DNA of 51,749 nt, taken from assembly GCA_017398685.1 (NCBI GenBank), contig JAFQFH010000017.1:1-51749 (forward strand). The letters are read 5' to 3'. The notes under the pieces were generated by a model. It made no database searches, was not told the DNA's origin, and saw only the letters and a program-made list of their open reading frames with translations. The DNA is from Oscillospiraceae bacterium. Lineage in GTDB: Bacteria > Bacillota > Clostridia > Oscillospirales > Oscillospiraceae. A program made the translations under genes and the position numbers. Shown here piece after piece: positions 23,495 to 32,031 of this stretch (within the stretch, counting starts at the first letter, position 1; every line of letters starts with the position of its first letter).

Positions 23495-24109
23495 ATGTAC
23501 CGGCGTGTGATAAAGAGATTCCTGGATATAGTGCTTTCTCTGGCGGGGATAATAGTGCTTGCGCTGCCCCTTGCCATTATTGCCCTTGTCATCAGGCTGG
23601 ATTCTCCCGGCCCTGTGTTTTTCAGGCAAAAGCGTTTCGGCATCCACAAGAGCTTTTTTGATATTTTGAAGTTTCGTACCATGCGCACCGATACCCCCAA
23701 GGATATGCCCACCCATATGCTCTCCGACCCTGCAAAATGGATAACCAGAAGCGGCGCATTTCTCAGAAAGACCAGTCTGGACGAACTGCCCCAGCTTTTC
23801 AATATCCTCATGGGTCATATGTCAGTTATAGGGCCAAGACCTGCTTTGTGGAATCAGGAGGATCTTATAGCCGAGCGGGATAAGTACGGTGCAAACGATG
23901 TAATGCCCGGGCTCACCGGCTGGGCGCAGATAAACGGCAGGGATGAGCTGCCCATAGATGTGAAGGCCAGGCTGGACGGTGAATATGCCGAAAAGATAAG
24001 CTTCGCCTTTGACGTAAAATGCTTTATTGGCACTATTACGAGCGTTCTCAGGCATGAGGGCGTGGTCGAGGGCGGTACCGGACAGCTGGAGAAGGACAAA
24101 AAGAAATGA
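23495..24109 (+). CDS. Undecaprenyl-phosphate sugar-1-phosphate transferase (CapM/PglC-like)
   Basis: A 204-residue monotopic phosphoglycosyl transferase, the short form lacking the N-terminal polytopic part of WbaP/WcaJ. One reentrant helix (~8-32) is followed by the catalytic stretch: GPVFFRQKRFG, DILKFRTMR, LRKTSLDELPQLFNILMGHMSVIGPRP, and PGLTGWAQINGRD. The Asp-Glu in the DELPQ motif is the catalytic dyad of the family. It attaches the first sugar phosphate to undecaprenyl phosphate in the membrane. Its pairing with a CapN-like reductase suggests D-FucNAc as first sugar, as in S. aureus Cap5/8; this is inference. It overlaps the next gene by four bases. Confidence 0.92.
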   Translation: MYRRVIKRFLDIVLSLAGIIVLALPLAIIALVIRLDSPGPVFFRQKRFGIHKSFFDILKFRTMRTDTPKDMPTHMLSDPAKWITRSGAFLRKTSLDELPQLFNILMGHMSVIGPRPALWNQEDLIAERDKYGANDVMPGLTGWAQINGRDELPIDVKARLDGEYAEKISFAFDVKCFIGTITSVLRHEGVVEGGTGQLEKDKKK

Positions 24110-24984
24110 AAAAAATTCTCATCACCGGCATAAACAGCTATGTGGGCAAAAGCTTTCTGGACTACATGAAAAACCGCACCGGCTATAAGTGCGTGGCTAT
24201 CAGCATGCGGGACGGCAGCTGGCGTGAGGAGGATTTCTCTTCTTTTGACACGGTCTTTCACGTGGCGGGACTTGCCCATTCCGACAACGGAAAAATAAGC
24301 CCCGAGAAGTCCAGAGCCTACTACAAGGTCAATACGGAGCTTGCGGTGGAGCTGGCAAAAAAATGCAAAAGCGAGGGCGTGGGCCAGTTTATATTCATGA
24401 GCTCCGCCATAGTCTACGGTCACAGCGGCAGAGTAGGGGAGACGCGGCGCATCAGCGCCGATACCCGCTGCACCCCTGCCAACAGCTATGGTGACAGCAA
24501 GCTTCAGGCAGAGCTTGGCCTTAAAAAGCTGGAGGATGAAAGCTTCAAGGTAGTCATTCTCCGTCCGCCCATGATATACGGCAGAGGCTGTAAGGGCAAC
24601 TATCCGGTGCTCTCTCTCTTTGCCCGGAGGCTCCCCATATTTCCCTATGTTGAAAATGAGCGCTCCATGCTGTACATTGAAAACCTCATGGAGTTTGTAA
24701 AGCTCATGATAGATAACGATGAGCGAGGCACTTTCTTCCCCCAGAACGGGGAGTATTCAAATACCTCAGAGCTTGTGGAGCTTATAGCCAAAGCCCAGGG
24801 GAAAAGACTTTTCCTTATTCCCGGCTTTACATGGGCCGTGAAGCTTATGGGTATTTTCACTCCGCTTGTGGACAAGGCCTTCGGTAACTTAAGCTATAAT
24901 ATGTCCATGAGTGATTACAAAAAAGGAAATTACAGGCTCTTTAGCCTTGAAGAGAGCATAAAAAGAACAGAGGACATCCAATGA
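24106..24984 (+). CDS. NAD-dependent sugar epimerase/ketoreductase (CapN-like)
   Basis: A 292-residue extended SDR. Glycine motif TGINSYVG (residues 7-14), catalytic YGDSK (Tyr-x3-Lys, ~127-131), and ILRPPMIYGRGCKGNY with LPIFPYVENERSMLYIENL, which resembles the CapN/WbpV-type group that makes UDP-D-FucNAc or UDP-D-QuiNAc by 4-keto reduction. It lies between the priming transferase and a WbuB-like transferase, with 4-nt overlaps on both sides, the same neighbourhood as capM-capN-capL in S. aureus. It needs a 4,6-dehydrated substrate; no CapD-type dehydratase is in the cluster, so the substrate may come from elsewhere in the genome. Generic UDP-hexose 4-epimerase is the alternative. Confidence 0.82.
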   Translation: MKKILITGINSYVGKSFLDYMKNRTGYKCVAISMRDGSWREEDFSSFDTVFHVAGLAHSDNGKISPEKSRAYYKVNTELAVELAKKCKSEGVGQFIFMSSAIVYGHSGRVGETRRISADTRCTPANSYGDSKLQAELGLKKLEDESFKVVILRPPMIYGRGCKGNYPVLSLFARRLPIFPYVENERSMLYIENLMEFVKLMIDNDERGTFFPQNGEYSNTSELVELIAKAQGKRLFLIPGFTWAVKLMGIFTPLVDKAFGNLSYNMSMSDYKKGNYRLFSLEESIKRTEDIQ

Positions 24985-26219
24985 GCGATATAAAGCACAT
25001 TCTGGTTGTCAGCCAGTATTACTGGCCCGAGGCCTTCCGCATAAACGATATGTGTGCCCAGTGGGTAAAGCGGGGCTATAAGGTGACAGTGCTCACCGGC
25101 ATTCCCAACTACCCCTACGGCAGCTATTTTGAAGGCTATGGGCTTTTCAAAAAGAGAAGAGAGCAGCACGATGGGGTGGATATAATCCGCATCCCGCTCA
25201 TTGCCCGTGGCAAGGGCTCGGTGGGTATGGTTCTCAACTACCTCTCCTTTGTCGTCTCCGGCTTTTTCTGGAAGAGCTTTACAAAGCTCAAAGCCGATCT
25301 GGTCTTCAACTTTGAAGTCTCACCCATGACACAGGCTTTGGTGGGCGTATGGTATGCCCGTCGCCGGAAGATACCCTGTCTTCTCTATGTGCAGGACCTG
25401 TGGCCTGAAAATATCCAGATAGTCACCGGCATCAACTCCACTCTGGTGCTGGGGCCCATCGGCAAAATGGTGGACTATATCTACCGCCGCTGCGACAGGA
25501 TATTTGCCACCTCTCCCAGCTTTGTGAAGATGATAGAAAAGCGGGTGCCGGACTGCAAGGAGCGTATAAGCTACTGGCCGCAGTACGCGGAGGACTTCTA
25601 CCAGCCAAGGCCCAAAGGTTCAAGCCCTCTCATACCCGATGATGAGCGTTTCAAGGTGGCCTTCACCGGCAATGTGGGTCAGGCCCAGGGTCTTGAGATA
25701 CTGCCCCATACCGCCGCAATTCTGAAAGAAAAGTATGCCCATAAGCTTCTTTTCGTAATAGTGGGTGACGGGCGCAGCAAGGAAGCCTTGCAGCAGGAGA
25801 TACGGGCGCAGGGCGTGGAAGATATGTTTCTCATGATAGAACGCCAGAGCGCCGAGACCATTCCGGACATTCTGGGTTCGGCGGATGCGGCCTTTGTCTC
25901 TTTCATGGACAATCCCCTCTTTGAAAATACCATACCCGCCAAGCTCCAGTCCTACATGGCCTGCGGCAAGGCCATCGTGGCCTCAGCCAGCGGGGAGACG
26001 GAGCGGATAGTAAATGAGGCCGGCTGCGGTGTGTGCAGCCCCATCGGGGACGCTGCGGCGCTGGCAGAAAAGCTTGAAAAACTCATGCACAGCGGTGAAA
26101 CCGTAAAAATGGGCGAGAACGCCAGAGCATATTTTGAAAAACATTACGTCAGGGCCAAGCTCCTTGACGATTTTGACAGGTGCCTTGAGGGGCTCCAAGG
26201 AGGAAAAGAATATGTTTAA
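24981..26219 (+). CDS. wbuB: WbuB/CapL-like glycosyltransferase family 4 (L-FucNAc transferase)
   Basis: A 412-residue GT-B enzyme. N-terminal signature HILVVSQYYWPEAFRINDM, then GIPNYPYGSYFEGY, the conserved YVQDLWPENIQ and the C-terminal donor site around FTGNVGQAQGLE, SFMDNPLFENTIPAKLQSYMACGKAIV. These are hallmarks of WbuB-type transferases that add L-FucNAc in E. coli O26 and S. aureus (CapL). The next three genes make UDP-L-FucNAc, matching the donor. Starts in a 4-nt overlap with the SDR gene and ends in an 8-nt overlap with fnlA. Confidence 0.88.
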   Translation: MSDIKHILVVSQYYWPEAFRINDMCAQWVKRGYKVTVLTGIPNYPYGSYFEGYGLFKKRREQHDGVDIIRIPLIARGKGSVGMVLNYLSFVVSGFFWKSFTKLKADLVFNFEVSPMTQALVGVWYARRRKIPCLLYVQDLWPENIQIVTGINSTLVLGPIGKMVDYIYRRCDRIFATSPSFVKMIEKRVPDCKERISYWPQYAEDFYQPRPKGSSPLIPDDERFKVAFTGNVGQAQGLEILPHTAAILKEKYAHKLLFVIVGDGRSKEALQQEIRAQGVEDMFLMIERQSAETIPDILGSADAAFVSFMDNPLFENTIPAKLQSYMACGKAIVASASGETERIVNEAGCGVCSPIGDAAALAEKLEKLMHSGETVKMGENARAYFEKHYVRAKLLDDFDRCLEGLQGGKEYV

Positions 26220-27258
26220 GGACAAAACATTATTTATCAGCGGCGGCACAGGCTCTTTCGGAAATGCAGTTTTAAAGCGCTTTGCCAATACCGACATCGG
26301 TGAGATCCGCATTTTCTCCCGCGATGAGAAGAAGCAGGACGATATGCGCCATGAGCTTCAGGAGAATATGCCCAGAGTGGCAGACAAGGTGAAGTTCTAC
26401 ATAGGCGACGTGCGTGATATCCAGTCAGTGAAAAACGCCATGCACGGTGTGGACTTTATCTTCCATGCGGCTGCCCTCAAACAGGTGCCCTCCTGCGAAT
26501 TTTTCCCGCATGAGGCTGTCAAGACCAATGTTTTCGGTACCGACAATGTGCTCACCGCTGCAATTGACGAGGGCGTAAAGGCAGCTATCTGCCTCTCCAC
26601 CGACAAGGCCGCTTACCCCATAAACGCCATGGGTACCAGCAAGGCTATGATGGAGAAGGTGGTTGTGGCCAAGTCCCGCACCGTCTCTCCCGAAAAGACC
26701 AAGATATGCTGCACCCGCTACGGAAACGTGATGTGCTCCCGCGGCAGCGTAATTCCCCTCTGGATAGATCAGCTCAGTCGTGGCGAGCCTATCACCATCA
26801 CAGAGCCTTCCATGACCCGCTTCATAATGTCTCTTGAGGAAGCAGTTGAACTGGTGCTTTTCGCCTTTGAAAACGGGCAGAGCGGCGATATCCTGGTCCA
26901 GAAGGCCCCCGCATGCACCATCAAGACCCAGGCCGAGGCGGTCTGCCGTCTTTTCGGCGCAGACGAGACAAAGATAAAGGTCATCGGCATACGCCACGGC
27001 GAAAAGATGTACGAAACCTTGCTTACCAACGAGGAATGCGCCAATGCCGAGGATCTTGGTAATTTTTACCGCGTCCCCTGCGACAAGCGCGGCCTTAACT
27101 ACGACAAGTACTTTGTTGAGGGCAATGTCCACCGCACACAGCTCAGTGAGTTCAATTCCAACAACACCCAGATGCTCAATACCCAGCAGGTTATGGACAA
27201 GCTCATGGAGCTTGAGTATATCCGCCACCGCATGAAGAAAATGGGCATCCATTACTGA
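26212..27258 (+). CDS. fnlA: UDP-GlcNAc 4,6-dehydratase/5-epimerase (FnlA/CapE)
   Basis: A 348-residue SDR of the inverting dehydratase group. Motifs: ISGGTGSFGNAV (NAD site, ~8-19), FHAAALKQVPSCE with the altered catalytic region typical of CapE/FlaA1, STDKAAYPINAMGTSKAMMEK (Met in place of the usual Tyr) and CTRYGNVMCSRGSVIP. It catalyses the first step of UDP-L-FucNAc synthesis (C4 oxidation, C6 dehydration, C5 epimerisation of UDP-GlcNAc). ATG 26212 follows AAGGAGG with suitable spacing and sits within the end of wbuB; the longer in-frame start lies inside wbuB. Followed after 8 nt by fnlB. Confidence 0.94.
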   Translation: MFKDKTLFISGGTGSFGNAVLKRFANTDIGEIRIFSRDEKKQDDMRHELQENMPRVADKVKFYIGDVRDIQSVKNAMHGVDFIFHAAALKQVPSCEFFPHEAVKTNVFGTDNVLTAAIDEGVKAAICLSTDKAAYPINAMGTSKAMMEKVVVAKSRTVSPEKTKICCTRYGNVMCSRGSVIPLWIDQLSRGEPITITEPSMTRFIMSLEEAVELVLFAFENGQSGDILVQKAPACTIKTQAEAVCRLFGADETKIKVIGIRHGEKMYETLLTNEECANAEDLGNFYRVPCDKRGLNYDKYFVEGNVHRTQLSEFNSNNTQMLNTQQVMDKLMELEYIRHRMKKMGIHY

Positions 27259-27266
27259 GGTGCAGT

Positions 27267-28472
27267 ATGAATATTCTTGTCACCGGTGCTGCCGGATTTG
27301 TAGGCAAAAACCTCTGCGCCGCCCTGAAAAATATAAAAGACGGCAAGGACAGACGTTTTCCCTCCCTTCAGCTTGACGAAATATTTGAATATACCAGAGC
27401 CCACAGCGACGAAGTCCTTGAGGACTGGTGCCGCAGGACAGACTTTGTTTTCAACCTTGCCGGTGTAAACCGCCCCAAGGATGAGGGCGAGTTTATAAAG
27501 GGCAACCGGGACTTTGGCGAAAAGCTTCTGGGCTTTTTGGAGAGAGCGGGCAACAAGTGCCCCGTCATGCTCTCAAGCTCTCTGCAGGCAAGCCTTGAAG
27601 GCCGCTTTGCAGGTTCGGTGTACGGGAAATCCAAGCTGGCCGGAGAAGAGCTGTTCTTTGATTATGCAAGGCGTACAGGCGCCACCGTTCTGGTCTATCG
27701 CTTCCCAAACCTTTTCGGCAAATGGTGCCGCCCCAACTACAATAGCGCCGTCGCCACCTTTTGCAACAATATGGCAAACGATCTGCCCATCACCGTAAAT
27801 GACAGCTCCACCATGCTCGAGCTTCTCTACATTGACGATCTGGTGGACGAGATGCTCGCGGCTGTTCAGGGCTGTGCACACCGCTGCAATTACGAGGGAA
27901 TGGAGCCGGTGCCGTCAGATGATGGCCGCTTCTGCTACGCACCTGTCACCCACAAGGTCACTCTGGGTGAGATAGTATCGCTTCTTGAGTCTTTCAAGGC
28001 CCAGCCGGAAACTCTCCTCATGCCGGAGATCGCGCCCGGAAGCTTTGCAAAAAAGCTTTACAGCACATATCTTTCATACCTGCCCCGTGAAAAGGCGGCC
28101 TTTCCCCTTAAAATGAACGAGGACGCCAGAGGCAGCTTCACCGAGCTTCTCAAAACCACAGCACATGGCCAGTTCTCCGTGAATATTTCCAAGCCTGGCA
28201 TCACCAAGGGCGAGCACTGGCACAACACCAAGTGGGAGTTTTTCATTGTGGTCTCCGGTCGGGGCCTTATCCGCCAGCGGAAAATAGGCAGCGATGAGGT
28301 GCTGGACTTTTATGTCTCCGGTGACAAAATAGAAGCCGTGCACATGCTGCCCGGCTATACCCACAATATAATCAATCTGTCCGATACCGAGAATATGGTC
28401 ACACTCATGTGGGCCAACGAATGCTTTGACCCCAAAAGACCTGATACTTTCTTTGAGGCGGTGGAAAAATGA
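27267..28472 (+). CDS. fnlB: FnlB/CapF bifunctional epimerase-reductase with cupin
   Basis: A 401-residue two-domain protein. Residues 1-~245 are an SDR with TGAAGFVGKNL, LAGVNRP, SSLQAS and YGKSKLAGE. Residues ~270-400 are a CapF-type cupin with DARGSFTELLKT, KPGITKGEHWHNTKWEFF (zinc-ligand His pair) and MLPGYTHNIIN. In S. aureus CapF the cupin does C3 epimerisation and the SDR reduces C4, giving UDP-6-deoxy-L-TalNAc, the second step to UDP-L-FucNAc. The neighbouring FnlA and FnlC homologues complete the path. Overlaps fnlC by four bases. Confidence 0.94.
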   Translation: MNILVTGAAGFVGKNLCAALKNIKDGKDRRFPSLQLDEIFEYTRAHSDEVLEDWCRRTDFVFNLAGVNRPKDEGEFIKGNRDFGEKLLGFLERAGNKCPVMLSSSLQASLEGRFAGSVYGKSKLAGEELFFDYARRTGATVLVYRFPNLFGKWCRPNYNSAVATFCNNMANDLPITVNDSSTMLELLYIDDLVDEMLAAVQGCAHRCNYEGMEPVPSDDGRFCYAPVTHKVTLGEIVSLLESFKAQPETLLMPEIAPGSFAKKLYSTYLSYLPREKAAFPLKMNEDARGSFTELLKTTAHGQFSVNISKPGITKGEHWHNTKWEFFIVVSGRGLIRQRKIGSDEVLDFYVSGDKIEAVHMLPGYTHNIINLSDTENMVTLMWANECFDPKRPDTFFEAVEK

Positions 28473-29653
28473 GTCTTAAACTGGATTACTCCGATGTGAG
28501 CTTTAAAAATAACGGCAAACTCAAGCTTCTCATAATAGTGGGCACAAGACCGGAAATCATCCGCCTTGCCGCCGTCATCACCAAGGCAAGGCAGTATTTT
28601 GACTGTATTCTGGCCCATACCGGGCAAAACTATGACTATAATCTCAACGGTGTCTTTTTTGAAGATCTGGGTCTGGCTGCACCGGAGGTGTACATGGACG
28701 CTGCCGGCGGCGATCTGGGTGATACCGTGGGCAATATCATCAACTGCTCCTATAAGCTGATGCGCGCCATCGAGCCCGACGCCCTTTTGATTCTGGGCGA
28801 CACCAACTCCTGCCTCTCCGCCATTGCGGCAAAGCGCCTGCATATCCCCATTTTCCACATGGAGGCCGGCAACCGCTGCAAGGACGAGTGCCTGCCGGAG
28901 GAGACCAACCGCAGAATAGTTGACATAATATCCGATGTCAATCTGGCCTATTCCGAGCATGCCCGCCGCTATCTTATTGAGTGCGGCCTGCCAAAAGAGC
29001 GCACCTATGTGACAGGCTCCCCCATGGCGGAGGTTTTGAAGGCCAATTATGAAAAAATCCTGGCCTCCGATATCCACAGCCGTCTGGGGCTTGAAAAAGG
29101 CAAATATATCCTGCTCTCCGCCCACAGGGAGGAGAACATAGACACAGAGAAAAATTTTCTCTCTCTTTTCAACGCTATAAATGCAATAGCCGAAAAGTAC
29201 GATATGCCCATCCTCTACTCCTGCCATCCCCGCAGCGCAAAGCGGCTGGAAGTGAGCGGCTTTGAGCTTGATAAGCGGGTCATCCGCCACGAGCCTTTGG
29301 GCTTTATCGACTATAACTGCCTTCAGATGAACGCCTTTGCCGTTATTTCCGACAGCGGCACTCTCCCGGAGGAGAGCAGCTTTTACATCTCTCAGGGCAA
29401 GCCTTTCCCGGCGGTCTGCATCCGCACCAGTACCGAGCGCCCCGAAGCTTTGGACAAGTCCTGCTTTATCCTTGCAGGGATAGATGATAATTCTCTGCTG
29501 CAGGCGGTGGACACAGCTGTTGCCATGCAGAAAAATGGCGACTACGGCATCCCCGTTCCCGATTATACCGATGAAAACGTGTCCGACAAGGTTGTGAGAC
29601 TTGTACAGTCCTACACAGGCGTTGTCAATAAAATGGTCTGGAGAAAGTACTGA
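28469..29653 (+). CDS. fnlC: FnlC/CapG UDP-N-acetylglucosamine 2-epimerase family protein
   Basis: A 394-residue non-hydrolysing 2-epimerase. Motifs: VGTRPEIIRLAAVI (~25-38), HTGQNYD, LGDTNSCLSA, MEAGNRCKDECLPEETNR and SDSGTLPEESSF in the C-terminal lobe. The MEAGNRC-PEE version with this N-terminal extension fits the CapG/WbjD/FnlC group, which converts UDP-6-deoxy-L-TalNAc to UDP-L-FucNAc, rather than WecB. Third member of the consecutive fnlA-fnlB-fnlC set, so the pathway is complete. Confidence 0.93.
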   Translation: MSLKLDYSDVSFKNNGKLKLLIIVGTRPEIIRLAAVITKARQYFDCILAHTGQNYDYNLNGVFFEDLGLAAPEVYMDAAGGDLGDTVGNIINCSYKLMRAIEPDALLILGDTNSCLSAIAAKRLHIPIFHMEAGNRCKDECLPEETNRRIVDIISDVNLAYSEHARRYLIECGLPKERTYVTGSPMAEVLKANYEKILASDIHSRLGLEKGKYILLSAHREENIDTEKNFLSLFNAINAIAEKYDMPILYSCHPRSAKRLEVSGFELDKRVIRHEPLGFIDYNCLQMNAFAVISDSGTLPEESSFYISQGKPFPAVCIRTSTERPEALDKSCFILAGIDDNSLLQAVDTAVAMQKNGDYGIPVPDYTDENVSDKVVRLVQSYTGVVNKMVWRKY

Positions 29654-29659
29654 TTTTTT

Positions 29660-30874
29660 ATGAGGATTTTGTATATGGATGTGCTGTGCAAAAGCGGCAG
29701 CACCGGCAAAATCGTATATGAGCTTTACAAAAAGGCCAGTGCCGCAGGCCATGAGGCCGCAGTCTCCTACGGCAGAGGGGCAGAGGTGAAAGAGCACAAC
29801 ATCTTCAAGTTCGGTCTGGACTGGGAGACGAAGTTCCACGCCCTTCTCACCCGTATCACCGGCTATACCGGCTGCTTTTCGCCTTTTTCCACCAAAAGAC
29901 TTATAAAGTTTATTGACCGCTTTCAGCCGGATATTATCCATCTCCATGAGCCTCACGCCTATTTTTTGAATCTTAGGCCCTTTTTTGAGTACCTTGCGGC
30001 AAAAAAAATACCTCTTGTCTACACCTTCCACTGTGAGTTTGCCTTTACCGGGAAGTGCGGTCATCCTCTCCAGTGTGAAAACTGGAAAACGGGCTGCGGT
30101 AATTGCCCCAATCTCCGGGACTATCCCAAGACCATTTTCTTTGACCACACGGCGGCAATGCTCAAAGAGAAGCTGAGACTTCTTGAAATGCAGAACATGG
30201 TAATTACATCGCCGTCTCAGTGGCTGGCGGACAGGACGAAGCTTTCCCTTATATCCAATAAGGATGTGCGCACCATTCCCAACGGCATAGATACCGAGAC
30301 ACTGTTCTATCCCAGAGACTTTCAGCATTTACGCGAAAGGCACGGGCTGAAGGACGAAAAGGTGGTTCTGGCTGTAGCTCCCGGCCTGATGGCAGAGCAC
30401 AAGGGCGGGAGGGATGTGCTGCGGCTGGCTGAAAAACTTGAAAATGAAAATATAAAATTCATCCTCATCGGCCTTGAACCGGAGGAGCTTAAGGAAAAAT
30501 TTGCCCCAAACGTCATCGCCCTTGGCAGAACGGAAAATCAGCAGGAGCTTGCAGAGTACTATTCCATGGCGGATGTTTTTGTCATCTGCTCGGATATGGA
30601 AAATCTGCCCACCACCTGCCTTGAAGCTGTATGCTGCGGTACCGCCGTGGCGGGCTATGATGTGGGCGGCACGGCAGAGACTGCACCATATCCCATAGGC
30701 CGTTTCGGCCCCTACGGGGATATTGACGCTCTTTGCAAAAACGTGACGGAGCTTATGGATGCACCGGCCCCACCGGAGCTTTTTGAAAAGCAGAGAGAGC
30801 GTTTTTCCGTGCAGAATATGTTTATTGAGTATATGAGTATCTATACTGAACTTTTGGACGGTAAAGAAAAATGA
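29660..30874 (+). CDS. Glycosyltransferase family 4 (WcaC-like)
   Basis: A 404-residue GT-B glycosyltransferase. The N-terminal MRILYMDVLCKSGSTGKIVYEL and the Cys-rich insertion TGKCGHPLQCENWKTGCGNCPN (~residues 130-151) are typical of the WcaC/colanic-acid-type subgroup. The donor half has IPNGIDTETLFYP, PGLMAEHKGGRD and the acidic motif CSDMENLPTTCLEAVCCG with the EX7E-type Glu pair. It adds a sugar to the lipid-linked repeat on the cytoplasmic face; donor unknown. Starts 6 nt after fnlC and overlaps the next gene by four bases. Confidence 0.85.
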   Translation: MRILYMDVLCKSGSTGKIVYELYKKASAAGHEAAVSYGRGAEVKEHNIFKFGLDWETKFHALLTRITGYTGCFSPFSTKRLIKFIDRFQPDIIHLHEPHAYFLNLRPFFEYLAAKKIPLVYTFHCEFAFTGKCGHPLQCENWKTGCGNCPNLRDYPKTIFFDHTAAMLKEKLRLLEMQNMVITSPSQWLADRTKLSLISNKDVRTIPNGIDTETLFYPRDFQHLRERHGLKDEKVVLAVAPGLMAEHKGGRDVLRLAEKLENENIKFILIGLEPEELKEKFAPNVIALGRTENQQELAEYYSMADVFVICSDMENLPTTCLEAVCCGTAVAGYDVGGTAETAPYPIGRFGPYGDIDALCKNVTELMDAPAPPELFEKQRERFSVQNMFIEYMSIYTELLDGKEK

Positions 30875-32016
30875 AAATCGCGCACATAGGTCTTGCCGCT
30901 TACTATACTGAGGGCATGACATATCAGGACAATCAGCTCTCCGAGCAGAACGCCAGAGACGGCCACGAAGTGCTGTACATATCAAATGCCGCAAAGTACG
31001 TAAACGGCGAGATAGTTGACACCGGCTATGAGGACAGTCTGCTTTCCTCCGGTGTGCGCCTTGTGCGCCTGCCCTATGAGCGCATTGTAAACGGCTATCT
31101 CAGCGAAAAGCTGAGAAAGGTGAAAGGGCTTTACACGCTTCTTTGTGACTTTGCCCCGGATGTGATATTCTCCCACGAGTTCTGCTATCTCTCGGCAGGG
31201 GATGTTATCCGCTATAAAAAGGAGCACCCCGAGGTAAAGCTCTATACCGATATACATACCGACGAGAAAAACAGCGGGCGAAACTGGATATCCATGAACA
31301 TCCAGCACAAAATCATATATCGCGCCCTCTATCAGAAAGCCTATCCCTATCTGGACAGTTTCTTTTATCTCTCTCAGGAAAGAAAAGATTTTGCCGTAAA
31401 GCATTACGGCATGCCCGAGGACAAGATGGAGTTTTACCCTCTGGGCGGCCGGATTCTTACGGACAGTGAGTATGAAGCCCTCCGCAATGAGGGAAGGGCG
31501 GAGCTTGGAGTAAAGGAAGATGAGGTCGTTTTCATCCACTCCGGCAAGCTGGACGCCGCCAAGCGTACCGAGGAGCTTCTGAATGCCTTTGCCGCCGTGC
31601 CGGAGCTTAATGCAAGACTTTTTGTCTGCGGCTCAATCCCAAAGGATATGGAAGAAAAGCTTACAGATCTCTTTGCCCGGGACGAGCGGGTGGTATATCT
31701 TGGCTGGAAAACGGCGGACGAGCTTATAAAGCTCCTTTGCGCGGCAGATTTGTATCTGCAGCCGGGCAGCCAGTCGGCCACTATGGAAAATGCCCTCTGC
31801 TGCCGCACCGGGGTCATGCTATATCCCCATTTGGCCTACACCTCCGACTTTGACGGAGGCAATGTGCTCTGGGTTGAAAACGAAAAGGACATGGAAAAAG
31901 AATTCAATGCCATTCGCTCCGGCAGCATCGACCTTAAAGAACTTGGAAAAAAATCCTCGCTTTTTGCAAGTGAGTACCTTGATTACCGCAAGCTTGCGGC
32001 GAGACTATACGAATAA
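30871..32016 (+). CDS. Glycosyltransferase, GT4-like
   Basis: A 381-residue probable GT-B transferase. The N-terminus (MKIAHIGLAAYYTEGMTYQDNQLS) lacks the classical Gly-rich loop but keeps the HG-type entry. The C-terminal half has HSGKLDAAKRTEELLNAF, VYLGWKTADELIKLLCAADLYLQPGSQS and TMENALCCRTGV, recognisable as a family 4 donor-binding fold. No membrane helix. Acceptor and donor cannot be told. In line with the operon it should build the repeat unit. Fifteen nucleotides separate it from the amidotransferase gene. Confidence 0.75.
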   Translation: MKIAHIGLAAYYTEGMTYQDNQLSEQNARDGHEVLYISNAAKYVNGEIVDTGYEDSLLSSGVRLVRLPYERIVNGYLSEKLRKVKGLYTLLCDFAPDVIFSHEFCYLSAGDVIRYKKEHPEVKLYTDIHTDEKNSGRNWISMNIQHKIIYRALYQKAYPYLDSFFYLSQERKDFAVKHYGMPEDKMEFYPLGGRILTDSEYEALRNEGRAELGVKEDEVVFIHSGKLDAAKRTEELLNAFAAVPELNARLFVCGSIPKDMEEKLTDLFARDERVVYLGWKTADELIKLLCAADLYLQPGSQSATMENALCCRTGVMLYPHLAYTSDFDGGNVLWVENEKDMEKEFNAIRSGSIDLKELGKKSSLFASEYLDYRKLAARLYE

Positions 32017-32031
32017 AAAGAGGTATGCCCC

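Noticed and set aside
28355-30328. A 657-codon minus-strand frame opposite fnlC and a glycosyltransferase
   Set aside because: Antisense shadow; the plus-strand frames hold all family motifs and are linked by overlaps.
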